Below, piece by piece: positions 44,465 through 54,880 of a DNA stretch of 64,000 nt (position 1 is the first letter of the stretch; each line of letters opens with the position of its first letter). The notes under the pieces are model-generated. The model worked only from the letters and a program-made list of their open reading frames with translations. It was not told the DNA's origin and searched no databases. A program made the position numbers and the translations under genes. Source of the DNA: Nitrospirota bacterium (lineage in GTDB: Bacteria; Nitrospirota; Nitrospiria; SBBL01; JAADHI01); assembly GCA_029261135.1 (NCBI GenBank), contig JAJDBX010000057.1:1-64000 (forward strand), written 5' to 3'.

Positions 44465-44712
44465 TGTTTTTCTCAAATATTTATCAAAAAATGAGATCTA
44501 CAATATAGTGCCCCTGCAAACCCTCACTCAAAAGAACTCAAGACTTTAAAGTATTCTTTTTTCATATTTTATAAATAATACCGCGAGTTTTATAAGCTGG
44601 CAGAAACCAGCTTATAAATGATTTAGAAAAAATTGGTTCGGAAATTTCCACGAAAAGTGTTCTAGAGTGTATAGCATACTGTCTGGACTCTTCTACCATA
44701 AGGAGTCAGAAA

Positions 44713-45444
44713 TTAGGGAATCGCAATGCCCACGTCCAGCTCCTCAAACCAGTCTAGAAATCGTTTTACATCTGCTCCTTGAAACAATCCCCCGTGTTGC
44801 GGCGCTAAGATATCTATGTCGAGTTTACCTACCCGCTTGATCCAATCCTGTTTCGCTCTGTTTGAGGGCATCCACTGCTGATGAAACATCTTCATTTTTT
44901 CGATATGTGCATCAAAATCTTCAACAAACATCGGGGCGTCGGGTTTATCGAGCACAGCCCCGACATCACCACTCATCAATATTTTTGCTTTAGGATCATA
45001 AATATGAAAATTCCCCGATGAATGTAAATAGTGTGCGGGAATAAATTGCAATTTTACTTCGCCCAAATCAAGTGTCCCTCCATGATCTTCGATCGGCATA
45101 TATTTAATTTTCTTTGCGCCAAAGTGCCGAATAAACCCTTCCCATAACCAGGGTACGTGTAACCTGGCACCAGGCAAAGCTTGTTCCCACAAACCCAGTG
45201 AAGAGATGATGTCGGGATCTTGGTGCGAAGCAAAAAGGTCGGTAATTTCCTCTAAATGTACGTGATGTAAAACCGCTGTGAGCATAGAGGAAAAAATCTC
45301 TATACCACCGGGATCCAGTAACAAGACTCGATTGTTTGCCTTCACCATGTACTGATTGGTATCTATAATCCCTTCTACTTTCTCTGGATCTCGAGCAAAA
45401 ACATGCCATGCGTGGATGTCATCATAAATAATTGTCGATTTCAT
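44713..45444 (-). CDS. MBL-fold oxygen-binding diiron (ODP) protein
   Basis: The 243-residue protein is a metallo-beta-lactamase fold of the flavodiiron (FprA) type without flavodoxin: NQYMVKANNRVLLLDPGG, FASHQDPDIISSLGLW, FIPAHYLHSSGNFHIYD, ILMSGDVGAVLD, ILAPQHGG. In the first motif the usual H-x-[HE]-x-D-H reads H-Q-D-P-D-I, as in ODP oxygen/redox sensors. It overlaps by 4 bp a chemotaxis-like helical gene upstream; ODP-chemotaxis pairs are a known arrangement for oxygen sensing. The activity as sensor and not reductase is inferred from that context. Confidence 0.85.
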   Translation of the reverse strand: MKSTIIYDDIHAWHVFARDPEKVEGIIDTNQYMVKANNRVLLLDPGGIEIFSSMLTAVLHHVHLEEITDLFASHQDPDIISSLGLWEQALPGARLHVPWLWEGFIRHFGAKKIKYMPIEDHGGTLDLGEVKLQFIPAHYLHSSGNFHIYDPKAKILMSGDVGAVLDKPDAPMFVEDFDAHIEKMKMFHQQWMPSNRAKQDWIKRVGKLDIDILAPQHGGLFQGADVKRFLDWFEELDVGIAIP

Positions 45445-46094
45445 TTCTGAGTTTCTCGATGAAGTTGTTCCATTACGGTGATTATTTTATCGTAACTGAT
45501 ATCCGTATGGCTCCGAATATCCTCTGTTGACGATTCGAGATTATCTGCAACCACTTCAAGATCCTTCCTAAACTCAAATGCACCGGCTGCTTCAACTCTA
45601 GACATGATTGAAATGACTATTGAACTCCGTGTGATGTTTTTCATGTCATCTAACGAAACGCTTAGACTCTCCAATTTTCTCAATAAAAGGGTCCGACAGT
45701 TTTCAAATTCATCATAAAGCTTTTGCATGATGCCCTTCAAAGATGAAACATGTGCCGCGTCTTTCGCTTTTCTGATTACCGTTTCATATCTTTTTAATCC
45801 AATTTCACTCTGACTATAGATGACGGAAAGACGAGAAAGCGTTCTGGCTTCTTCTGAGATCTGAATAACCAAGTGATCAATGTTTTTTGCGATATCTTCA
45901 ATATAATCCGTAATCGGATGAAACCCACGGGCAGATTCACCTGCACACTGTGAAATGGTCTTGGCATTCATCACGCTGAGGGTCATATTTTTCGCAACTT
46001 GGCTCACTTCGCTTAACTCACTTGTCACAGTGGCAGCTGCAATCAAAACCGTTTCTTGCGTTGTCATCTTCTGATCCATTTTATTTTTCATCAA
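45441..46094 (-). CDS. Chemotaxis-like helical partner of the ODP protein
   Basis: The 217-residue protein is predicted to be nearly all helical, without membrane segments. It has heptad-like stretches resembling the signalling part of methyl-accepting proteins (GESARGFHPITDYIEDIAKN then HLVIQISEEARTLSRLSV), but lacks the conserved CheA-contact hairpin tip. It is probably a shortened receptor-like protein that relays the ODP signal by contact. Its stop overlaps the ODP start by 4 bp. Partner proteins beyond ODP are not in the window. Confidence 0.7.
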   Translation of the reverse strand: MMKNKMDQKMTTQETVLIAAATVTSELSEVSQVAKNMTLSVMNAKTISQCAGESARGFHPITDYIEDIAKNIDHLVIQISEEARTLSRLSVIYSQSEIGLKRYETVIRKAKDAAHVSSLKGIMQKLYDEFENCRTLLLRKLESLSVSLDDMKNITRSSIVISIMSRVEAAGAFEFRKDLEVVADNLESSTEDIRSHTDISYDKIITVMEQLHRETQK

Positions 46095-46535
46095 AGTTTA
46101 AAATTTAATAATTCAATCGTCTTGGTTCAGAAAATGGCGGGAATACCCCTCTCGTAAATCTCAAAACCCTATACCTTGATTATAGCAAGTGTACCAATAA
46201 TTGTAGGAAATGGAACCACGCCTTTTTTGCTCGCTTCCCTGTTTTATTGCAAGTGGGTATCGTAAACACGATTCTGTATCGGGTTCGATGTTTCAGTTAG
46301 ATTGCCATCCAAATTCTAATCTACTGAGGTTCGCATGGCGAAACCTCGGTCTACCTCGGTCCCTCCCTGATTCCCAGTCTGGAACGAGGTAGACCCTGGA
46401 AATCACTCATGATTCGTATTGGGGGGAGACCTTGCTTGTTCGGGAATTAGTATGTTAGTTCGAAAAAATATTCAAAAATTTTCTTTGGCGAACTTCCTGA
46501 CATGATGACGACATATGAAAATATGATAAGGTCAT
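46095..46535. other. Intergenic stretch with a cluster of inverted and direct repeats
   Basis: No gene is seen. The 60-codon ORF 46210-46392 is formed by the repeat cluster (see the separate repeat entry). Ribosome site AAGG for the next gene lies at 46528-46531. Confidence 0.4.
46327..46395. repeat. Nested inverted-repeat cluster
   Basis: GGTCTACCTCG (46348-46358) and CGAGGTAGACC (46385-46395) are exact 11-bp inverted copies with a 26-bp spacer. Just before them AGGTTCGC and GCGAAACCT form an imperfect stem, and ACCTCGGT is repeated directly (46343-46350, 46353-46360). No T-tract follows. It resembles REP/MITE-like intergenic structure. Confidence 0.55.
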
Positions 46536-46538
46536 TTG

Positions 46539-48678
46539 ATGGTAAAAGCCCTATCCAAATCAAAAAATAAAAAAACTGATCCTCTGGAGTCTGATATGCT
46601 TTTTCAGGAAATTCTCCATACAGCGAGTGATGCGATTATTGTCTTGGATCAGTCACAAAACATCATTGTTTTTAATCTGCATGCGGAAGAGATATTTGGT
46701 TATTCTGGGAAAGATGCGATCGGAAAGCCACTTGCGTTCTTGATTCCAAATCGTTTCAGATCGTTTCAGAAAAAATCATTCGGGCCATATCGAAAAATTT
46801 GAAGAGAAAGACACTTCAAGGGTTTATATGAGCAATCGTAAAGAGCTGCTTGGCTTGCGAAAAAATGGCGAAGAATTTCCCGTAGAGGTGACGATTTCAA
46901 AATCAGAGGTGGATGGGGAAAAATATTTTATTGGCATAGTTTGAGATGCGAGTACGCGAAAGAAGGCAGAGCAAGCCTTGCAGAAAGCGAATCTTTCCTT
47001 ACGGCAATCTAATGATCGATTGTCTCAATTATTGGAAGCCACACCTGTATGCATCTACACCTGTGAAGCGGACGGAACCTATGGCGTACGTTTTATGGGG
47101 AACTCAGCCTATGAAATTACCGGTTATACACCGGAAATGTTTACTGCTACGTCCTCTTTCTGGCCGGAACATATTCACCCTGATGATGTCAATCGTGTTT
47201 TTGGTGATAAAACAGCACTTTTTGAAACGGGCCGTCACGAGGACACCTATCGATTTCAGGTGGCTGACGGCTCATACAAATGGTTCCAATATTTTACGCA
47301 AATCATCAAAAAACTAGATGGCCATCCAGACTGTATTATCGGAGTATGGGCTGATGTCACGAAACAAAAACAAGCAGAAGAGAAGATCCATTCTCTGGCT
47401 TATTATGGTGATTTAACAGGTCTTCCAAATCGTGTGCTTTTGCACGACCGACTTGAAGAGACCGTCCAATTTGCTAAAAAAAAGAATAGACCGGTTGCAT
47501 TACTGATGATGGATTTAGATCGGTTTAGAGAAATCAATGACACTTTGGGACATCATCGAGGGGATGTACTGATTAAAGAGGTTGCGGCACGGTTAGAGGG
47601 TGTTTTGTTTGAAAATGATTTGGTCGCCCGTATGGGAGGAGATGAGTTCGCGTTGATTGCACCTTTATCAGAATCCGATCATGCCGGTACACTTGTAAAT
47701 AAAATTTTAAAGGTATTGGAGGCCCCTTTTTTCATTGAGAAGATGCCCGTCAGTATTGAGGCCAGTATCGGTATCTCATATTTCCCGGATCATGGATTGG
47801 ATGTAAAAAGTCTGATTCAGCATGCAGATGTGGCCATGTACATCGCTAAAGAGAAGAAACAAGGATATGTAATCTATGACAGCACTCGCGACAAGCATGA
47901 CCCCCGTCATCTAGCGCTGATGTCCGAATTGCGGAGTGCCATTGAAAAGGATGAACTGGCCTTGCACTATCAACCCAAAATCGACCTCAAAACGAAGCAA
48001 GTGATTGGACTTGAAGCCTTACTGCGATGGAAACACCCTGAGTGGGGGCATGATTCCGACTGATCAGTTTATTGGTCTGGCAGAGCAAACCGGTTTAATT
48101 AAGCCGCTGACGGAATGGGTGTTTAATGCAGCCTATGATCAATGTTTGTTACTGTGTAAAAGAGGGATCGAAATCAATATCGCGATGAATATCTCATCCC
48201 GAAATATGCAGGACACTGAACTTCAGACGCTTATCAAAGAAAAGGTTAAAAGTTGTGATGTACATATGGGTTTGCTGGAATTCGAGCTGATTGAGAGTGC
48301 GATCATGAATGATACTGACGGCGCTTTGAAAATTATGCATCACTTAAGAGATTTCGGGGTCACTTTCACCATTGATGATTACGGAACGGGATATTCTTCG
48401 CTCACTTATTTAAAGTGCCTGCCGGTGAGCACGCTGAAGATTGATCGATCGTTTGTAACGCATATGGCGACCAATAAAGAAGATGCGGCCATTGTTCGCT
48501 CAACGATTGATCTTGGGCATAGTTTGGGTCTTTTAGTGGTTGCAGAAGGCGTCGAAGATAAAGCCGCCTATAAGCAATCGCCGCGATGGGCTGTGATGCA
48601 GCTCAAGGGGATTACATGTGCAGGCCTGTTCCACCGAATGCCCTTTATACCTGGTTGAATCATCCGGTCTGGGATTAA
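46539..48678 (+). pseudogene. PAS-PAS-GGDEF-EAL c-di-GMP enzyme, four lesions
   Basis: The reading order is PAS 1 (ILHTASDAIIVLDQSQNIIV), PAS 2 (LLEATPVCIYTCEADGTYGV), GGDEF with intact MGGDEF, and EAL (VIGLEALLRWKHPEWG, DDYGTGYSSLTYLK, AEGVEDK). The frame is broken by (1) a 10-bp tandem duplication TCGTTTCAGA at 46751-46770, (2) a TGA in place of Arg before DASTRKK, (3) an extra G in GGGGG at 48044-48048, and (4) a one-base loss near 48578 before GCCGCGATGGGCTG. Removing these restores a bifunctional cyclase/phosphodiesterase ending HPVWD. The track ORFs 46536, 46978 and 48005 are its pieces. Confidence 0.9.
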
Positions 48679-48820
48679 GGACAAAACATCAGTACCGCAA
48701 AAACTTCCGTTTTATCATTTCCTGCCATAGAGAATGAATCGTTAGGGTCGGTTAAAAACCACAGGAAAGTGCTTGTCCCCATGATCAGGGTTGTTTCGTA
48801 GAAAAGAAACAAGAGTCGTT

Positions 48821-50260
48821 TTATTTTTCTTGTTTCTTTTGAAGGTAGGCTTCAATCCCTTTTGCGGCTTCACGGCCTTCGTAAATCGCCCAAACGATGA
48901 GGGAGGCCCCGAGTTTGACGTCGCCGGCGGCGAAGACGCCGTCTACATTGGTCATGCGATTTTCATCGACCGTCACGTTCCCTCGACCGTCGGTTTTGAG
49001 GCCGAAGTCTGTTAAGAGCCCATTTTTTTGCGGACCGGTGAAACCCATCGCCAATAGGACAAGATCCGTTTCGATCTCAAATGCGCTTTCAGAAACCTCA
49101 AAAAATTTGACCCCGCCGGCATCATTGATGATTTTTTCAACACGCGTACCGTGCAGCTTTTGAACATGTCCATTTTCACCGGAAAACTTTTTGGTCATAA
49201 AAGACCATTCCCGAGTCCCACCCTCTTCATGGGCGGCGGATGTCCGTAATTGCATCGGCCATAAAGGCCAGGGAGTGCTTTCAGATCTTTTCAAGGGGGG
49301 TTCAGGAAGAAGCTCGATTTGGCGCACTTCGCGTGCCCCTTGGCGGTGGCTTGTACCGAGGCAGTCGGCTCCGGTATCTCCACCTCCTAGAATCACAACG
49401 CGCTTCTCTAGGGCGGTAAGTGCCGAAGCGGGGTCGATCGTGTCTCCACTGTTACGCTTGTTTTGCTGGGTCAGAAAATCCATTGCGAAATGAATCCCTT
49501 GAAGGTCTCTTCCCGGGACGGGGAGATCGCGTGGAAGGCCTGCGCCAATGCTAAGACACACTGCATCGAAATCTTTTTTGAGCACCTCCACCGTGAGATC
49601 GGGTCCGACATGTACATTTGTTTCGAATCGAACCCCTTCAGCCGTCATTTGTTTGAGACGGCGGTCGAGTACCGATTTTTCCATCTTAAAGTCGGGAATA
49701 CCGTAACGGAGCAGGCCGCCAATGCGGTCGTCTTTTTCAAAAACAGTGATACTGTGCCCACTACGGCGAAGTTGCTGTGCAGCGGACAAGCCTGCCGGCC
49801 CTGAGCCTATAATCGCAATTTTATGCCCGGTTTCTTGATCTGGGGGGATGGGCGTCACCCAGCCTTCCGAAAATCCGCGGTCAATAATGTTCCATTCCGT
49901 GACGCGGATCGCGACGGGATCGTCGATAATGCCAAGCACACAGGCGCTTTCGCAAGGTGCGGGACAAAGCCGCCCCGTAAATTCTGGAAAATTATTGGTG
50001 GTATGGAGCGCTTTTAAGGCATCTTTCCAGCGGCCACGTGAAACAAGATCATTCCATTCCGGAATCATATTCTGCACGGGGCAACCTGACCAGCCCTGGC
50101 AAAAAGGAACGCCGCAATCCATACACCGCGCCCCCTGTTGTTTGAGCGTTTCTTCTTTCATTGGTTTATAGATTTCTTTCCAGTCTTTAACACGCGATGA
50201 AACAGAACGTCGTTTTGGGCCGGTTCGGTCTATTTTTAGAAATCCCCTTGGATCACCCAT
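48821..50260 (-). CDS. gltD: Glutamate synthase (NADPH) small subunit
   Basis: The 479-residue flavoprotein feeds electrons from NADPH to the large subunit. The N-terminal Cys clusters (CMDCGVPFCQGWSGCPVQN; CPAPCESACVLG) bind two 4Fe-4S centres. FAD and NADPH Rossmann motifs are IIGSGPAGLSAAQQL and VVILGGGDTGADCLG, and the C-terminal GVFAAGDVKLGASLIVWAI is typical. Length matches the family. It overlaps gltB by 8 bp. Confidence 0.96.
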   Translation of the reverse strand: MGDPRGFLKIDRTGPKRRSVSSRVKDWKEIYKPMKEETLKQQGARCMDCGVPFCQGWSGCPVQNMIPEWNDLVSRGRWKDALKALHTTNNFPEFTGRLCPAPCESACVLGIIDDPVAIRVTEWNIIDRGFSEGWVTPIPPDQETGHKIAIIGSGPAGLSAAQQLRRSGHSITVFEKDDRIGGLLRYGIPDFKMEKSVLDRRLKQMTAEGVRFETNVHVGPDLTVEVLKKDFDAVCLSIGAGLPRDLPVPGRDLQGIHFAMDFLTQQNKRNSGDTIDPASALTALEKRVVILGGGDTGADCLGTSHRQGAREVRQIELLPEPPLKRSESTPWPLWPMQLRTSAAHEEGGTREWSFMTKKFSGENGHVQKLHGTRVEKIINDAGGVKFFEVSESAFEIETDLVLLAMGFTGPQKNGLLTDFGLKTDGRGNVTVDENRMTNVDGVFAAGDVKLGASLIVWAIYEGREAAKGIEAYLQKKQEK

Positions 50261-53200
50261 GAAGTGCTTCCTCCTTCGCCTTTCTTGCCTTACGGATTTC
50301 TAGTACCTTTTTGTATTCCGACGAAATTACTTTTACAAATTGGGGCAGCATACTCTCCCATTGCTCCAAAATTCGTTTTGCTTTTTTGCTGTCTGTATAG
50401 CGGACATATTTTTCAATGAGGTCTTTAAGCAGATTTTGATCTTCCTGTGTTTTCACGGCTTCCAATTCAACCAGACTGAGATTGCATTGTTGCTCAAATC
50501 TATTGTCTTCGTTGAGCACAAAGGCCAGACCTCCACTCATGCCTGCGGCGAAGTTACGCCCTGTTTTTCCTAGCACGACAATGACCCCGCCGGTCATGTA
50601 TTCGCAGCCATGGTCGCCAACCCCTTCGATGACCGCTGTGGCACCGCTGTTTCTAACGGCAAATCGCTCTCCTGCCACGCCATAAAAATAGGCTTCACCA
50701 GCAGTAGCCCCATAAAGGGACGTATTCCCAATCAGAATAGTTTCTTCCGGAACAAAGAGTGATTTCTTAGGTGGATAAACAATAATTTTCCCACCGGAAA
50801 GCCCTTTTCCGGTGTAGTCATTTGAATCCCCCTCCAAGGTGAGCGTGATGCCTTTGGTGCAGAAGGCTCCGAAACTTTGCCCTGCCGTTCCTGTGAAATC
50901 AAAGCGAATGGTATCCTCCGGCAGCCCAGACGAGCCGAACTGTTTTGAAATGGCCCCGGAGAGCATCGCACCGACGGTCCGGTGAATGTTACGGATCGGC
51001 AGTTTTTGATGGACAGGTGTTTTTTGCTCAAGGGCGGGTTTTGCCATTTCGATCAATAGATGATCCAGTGCTTTTTCAAGACCATGCTCTTGCGGCTTGA
51101 CATAGTAACGGGGAATGTCGGGATGGACTTCTGGTTTATATAGTATCGGAGAAAGATCGAGTCCTTTTGCTTTCCAATGATCGATGGCCTTTTTGTAGTG
51201 GAGTCGATCTGATTGACCAATCATTTTTTCAAATTTTCTGAAGCCGAGTTGTGCCATTAGGCTTCGAATGTCTTCTGCTAAAAAATGGAAGTAGTTGACC
51301 ACATGTTCCGGCTGTCCACGATATTTTTTTCGGAGTTCGGGATCTTGTGTGGCGATGCCGACAGGACAGGTATTTAAGTGGCATTTCCGCATCATAATAC
51401 AACCCTCGACAATCAGGGGCGCTGTCGAAAATCCAAATTCGTCCGCACCAAGCAGCGCGGCGACGACAACATCACGTCCTGTCTTGAGTTGCCCGTCGGT
51501 TTGGATGCGTGTGCGTCCACGAAGGTCATTTAAAACGAGTGTCTGTTGTGTTTCGGCCAGGCCAAGTTCCCAGGGGAGTCCTGCGTACTTAATCGAAGAG
51601 AGGGGTGAAGCCCCTGTACCGCCCGATCCCCCTGCAATCACAATCAAATCAGCGTGTGCTTTAGACACACCAGCAGCCACGGTGCCAACACCCACCTCTG
51701 AAACGAGCTTGACCGAGATCGCGGCATCCGGGTTCACATTTTTCAGGTCAAAGATCAATTGGGCGAGATCTTCAATCGAATAGATATCGTGATGCGGCGG
51801 CGGAGAGATCAAAGTGACTCCCGGTGTCGAAAACCGGAGCTTTGCAATGACTTCATCAATTTTATGTCCCGGGAGCTGTCCGCCTTCTCCAGGTTTCGCG
51901 CCTTGTGCCATTTTGATCTGAAGTTCTTCGGCATTAACCAGGTAATTTGCCGTGACCCCGAACCGTCCGGAGGCCACTTGTTTAATTTTACTGTTCCGCT
52001 CACTCCCAAACCGATCTTCGTGTTCTCCTCCTTCGCCGGTATTGCTTCGTCCGCCGATGCGGTTCATGGCGATGGCCAGGGTTTCATGAGACTCGCGGCT
52101 GATCGCCCCGTAAGACATAGCCCCGGTCGTGAAGCGCTTCATGATTTCTGAAGCCGGTTCGACTTCTTCAAGTGGGATGGCTTGGCCTTCGTTAAATTCA
52201 AACAGTGCTCTTAATGTCGAACGTCGTTTGGATTCATTGTTCACGAGGCGGGCAAATTCAGTATAGGTCTCGAAATTGTTTTCTTGGGTGGCATGCTGCA
52301 AAGTCGCAATAGTCTCTGGATTCCAATTATGATGCTCTTCCTGAATGCGGTAATGATATTCTCCGCCAAAATTCAATTGCCGGACGGCGTGAAAGGTGTG
52401 GTAGGCCGTCGTGTGGCGTCGAAGAACCTCCTCTGCGATAGTGTCAATGCCGATGCCGCTGATTTTGGAGGGTGTGCCGGTAAAGTATCGGTCGATGGTT
52501 TCTTTGTTGAGTCCCAGTGCTTCGTATATCTGTGCCCCGCAATAGCTTTGCACAGTCGAAATGCCCATTTTGGAAAAGATTTTGAGAAGCCCTTTATTCA
52601 CCGCTTTAATGTACTTGGTTTCTGCAGTGAATTCGTCGATGGCCTCCGGGAGGTATTCTTCACGGGCCATGTCCGTCAGAGTTTCAAAGGCAAGGTAAGG
52701 GTTGACGCTCCCTGCGCCGTAGCCGATGAGTTGTGCGAAATGCGCCACTTCCCGGGCTTCACCCGTTTCGACGATCAGGCCAATTTCTGTACGAAGCGAT
52801 TCCCGGATCAAATGATGATGTATAGCTGAAACAGCAAGCAGCGAGGGGATTGGCGCCCATTCTTCATTTCCCCCTCGGTCGCTTAAGATAATAAATTTAT
52901 AGCCTTCGGCAATCGCGTCACTGGCTTCCTGGCAGATCCGGTCAACCGCGACGGCCATCTCTTTTGGCCCGTTTGCCGTCCGAAAGAGCATTTTGAGGGT
53001 AATGGGCTTAAAGTTTTTATCTGAAATTTGCCGAATCTTTTCAAGATCCGCATTCGTGAGAATCGGCTGTTGAATCTTAATGCGCCGCGCATGCTGAGGG
53101 GTTTCAGACAGTAGGTTGGCTTTTGGGCCGATGGTGGTGATGAGCGACATCACCAAATGTTCCCGAATGGGGTCAATCGGCGGGTTGGTCACTTGGGCAA

Positions 53201-54806
53201 AAAGCTGTTTGAAGTATTTAAAAAGAAGCTGCGGTCGGTCGGATAAAACCGCCAGTGGGGTATCATGGCCCATTGATCCAATCGCTTCTTCTCCATTAAC
53301 CGCCATGGGGGTGAGCAGCATTTTTAAGTCTTCGATCGTGTAGCCGAATGTTTGCTGACGCTGACGCAGTGTTTCATGGTTGGGTTGAAGCAGGTTCAAA
53401 GGCTCAGGCAATTCGCTGATACTGATCCGATACCTTGAAACCCACTCCCGATAGGGTTGTTGAGAAGCAATTTTAGCTTTGATTTCGTCATCATCAATAA
53501 TGCGGCCTTGTTCGGTATCGATCAAAAACATCTTGCCGGGTTGAAGACGTCCCTTGGTTCTCACGTCCTCCGGCGCAAATTGAAGGACGCCTGTTTCGGA
53601 GGCCAAGACAACAAGATCATCCTGCGTGACGAGATAACGCGCCGGCCTGAGGCCGTTTCGATCCAGTGTCGCACCGATCATTTTTCCATCGGTAAAGGCA
53701 ATGGCGGCGGGGCCATCCCAGGGCTCCATCATCGCCGCATGGTATTCATAAAAGCCACGACGGTCGAGATCCATATGGGGGTTTCCTGCCCAGGCTTCTG
53801 GAATAAGCATCATCATGGCATGGGGTAATGAACGCCCTCCCATGACTAAAAACTCCAAGGCGTTATCAAAACAAGCCGAATCACTTTGCTCTGAATCGAT
53901 GATGGGGAAAAGCTTTTCGAGATCATCTTTGAAAAGGGAAGATGAAAAACGTCCCTGCCGTGCCCGCATCCAATTAACATTGCCTTTCAGGGTATTGATT
54001 TCACCGTTATGGCAAGTGAAACGAAAGGGGTGTGCGAGCGGCCAACTTGGAAAAGTATTGGTTGAAAAACGGGAGTGCACGAGTGCCAGCGCGCTAGTGG
54101 TTTCCGAGTCGGTCAAATCGGGGAAAAAGAGAGGCACCTGATCTGGTAAAAGCAGTCCTTTATAAAGGATAGTGTTACACGAAAGACTACAAACGTAAAA
54201 ATAAGATTTTCCTTCAATGGCAGAGTTGAGTACGGCATTTTCAACGCGACGACGCAGCACATAGAGTTTTCGTTCAAATTCAGATTCGCTTAAGATATCA
54301 CGTGCAATAAAAATTTGACGAATCGTCGGCATACTTTCTTGAGCAAGATATCCAATTTGGCCGACCTTTGTAGGCACGTCACGCCAACCGATGAGTCGAT
54401 GGTCTTCTTCTTGAATCATTTTTTCAAAAATACGTTCACAGGCAGCACGCTCTTTTGGGTTTGGCGGGAGAAAAACCATGCCCACGCCATAGGCCCCAAG
54501 CGCCGGAAGATGAATACCTAACTCAGCCGTTGATCGCTCTAAAAGCTGATGTGGAATTTGTAATATAATGCCCGCCCCATCACCCGTACAGGGATCACAA
54601 CCCACTGCGCCGCGATGAGTGAGGTTTTCAAGCACTTCCAGGGCTTTTTTGATGATGTCATGGGAACGGATGCCTTTGATATTGGCCACAAAACCAATCC
54701 CGCAACTATCATGCTCGTTTTGAGGGTCGTAGAGCCCTTGTTTCTTTGGGAGTTGGGCTGAAAAAGGTTGGCCGTTTTTTTTTGAAAAGGTTAAGGCGCT
54801 TTCCAT
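50253..54806 (-). CDS. gltB: Glutamate synthase large subunit
   Basis: The 1517-residue enzyme converts glutamine and 2-oxoglutarate to two glutamates. A short propeptide precedes the nucleophile Cys (EHDSCGIGFV, Cys 35) of the class II amidotransferase domain. The FMN synthase domain has GGSGGTGASPLSSIKYAG, and the 3Fe-4S site is CIMMRKCHLNTCPVG. The C-terminal beta-helix GXGXG domain (NTSLYGATAGEAYFYGVAGE) is complete. With gltD it forms the GOGAT heterodimer for ammonium assimilation. Its promoter carries a palindrome over the -10 box. Confidence 0.97.
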   Translation of the reverse strand: MESALTFSKKNGQPFSAQLPKKQGLYDPQNEHDSCGIGFVANIKGIRSHDIIKKALEVLENLTHRGAVGCDPCTGDGAGIILQIPHQLLERSTAELGIHLPALGAYGVGMVFLPPNPKERAACERIFEKMIQEEDHRLIGWRDVPTKVGQIGYLAQESMPTIRQIFIARDILSESEFERKLYVLRRRVENAVLNSAIEGKSYFYVCSLSCNTILYKGLLLPDQVPLFFPDLTDSETTSALALVHSRFSTNTFPSWPLAHPFRFTCHNGEINTLKGNVNWMRARQGRFSSSLFKDDLEKLFPIIDSEQSDSACFDNALEFLVMGGRSLPHAMMMLIPEAWAGNPHMDLDRRGFYEYHAAMMEPWDGPAAIAFTDGKMIGATLDRNGLRPARYLVTQDDLVVLASETGVLQFAPEDVRTKGRLQPGKMFLIDTEQGRIIDDDEIKAKIASQQPYREWVSRYRISISELPEPLNLLQPNHETLRQRQQTFGYTIEDLKMLLTPMAVNGEEAIGSMGHDTPLAVLSDRPQLLFKYFKQLFAQVTNPPIDPIREHLVMSLITTIGPKANLLSETPQHARRIKIQQPILTNADLEKIRQISDKNFKPITLKMLFRTANGPKEMAVAVDRICQEASDAIAEGYKFIILSDRGGNEEWAPIPSLLAVSAIHHHLIRESLRTEIGLIVETGEAREVAHFAQLIGYGAGSVNPYLAFETLTDMAREEYLPEAIDEFTAETKYIKAVNKGLLKIFSKMGISTVQSYCGAQIYEALGLNKETIDRYFTGTPSKISGIGIDTIAEEVLRRHTTAYHTFHAVRQLNFGGEYHYRIQEEHHNWNPETIATLQHATQENNFETYTEFARLVNNESKRRSTLRALFEFNEGQAIPLEEVEPASEIMKRFTTGAMSYGAISRESHETLAIAMNRIGGRSNTGEGGEHEDRFGSERNSKIKQVASGRFGVTANYLVNAEELQIKMAQGAKPGEGGQLPGHKIDEVIAKLRFSTPGVTLISPPPHHDIYSIEDLAQLIFDLKNVNPDAAISVKLVSEVGVGTVAAGVSKAHADLIVIAGGSGGTGASPLSSIKYAGLPWELGLAETQQTLVLNDLRGRTRIQTDGQLKTGRDVVVAALLGADEFGFSTAPLIVEGCIMMRKCHLNTCPVGIATQDPELRKKYRGQPEHVVNYFHFLAEDIRSLMAQLGFRKFEKMIGQSDRLHYKKAIDHWKAKGLDLSPILYKPEVHPDIPRYYVKPQEHGLEKALDHLLIEMAKPALEQKTPVHQKLPIRNIHRTVGAMLSGAISKQFGSSGLPEDTIRFDFTGTAGQSFGAFCTKGITLTLEGDSNDYTGKGLSGGKIIVYPPKKSLFVPEETILIGNTSLYGATAGEAYFYGVAGERFAVRNSGATAVIEGVGDHGCEYMTGGVIVVLGKTGRNFAAGMSGGLAFVLNEDNRFEQQCNLSLVELEAVKTQEDQNLLKDLIEKYVRYTDSKKAKRILEQWESMLPQFVKVISSEYKKVLEIRKARKAKEEALHG

Positions 54807-54880
54807 AATTCTCCGAGATTTATCGATATATCTACAAACCCAGTATTTTTTAGGGTGTGGTTCTTATCCGATGGTTTTTT

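Noticed and set aside
45104-45409. 101-codon minus-strand ORF
   Set aside because: Alternative frame of the ODP gene, with no conserved pattern.
46210-46392. 60-codon ORF after the chemotaxis-like gene
   Set aside because: It is created by the inverted-repeat cluster and has no protein pattern.
48790-48840. TTGTTTC/GAAACAA stem as gltD terminator
   Set aside because: AT-rich 7-bp stem and no T-tract on the correct side; too weak to call.
51295-51783. 162-codon plus-strand ORF
   Set aside because: Antisense shadow of gltB.
52284-52829. 181-codon plus-strand ORF
   Set aside because: Antisense shadow of gltB with no ribosome site.
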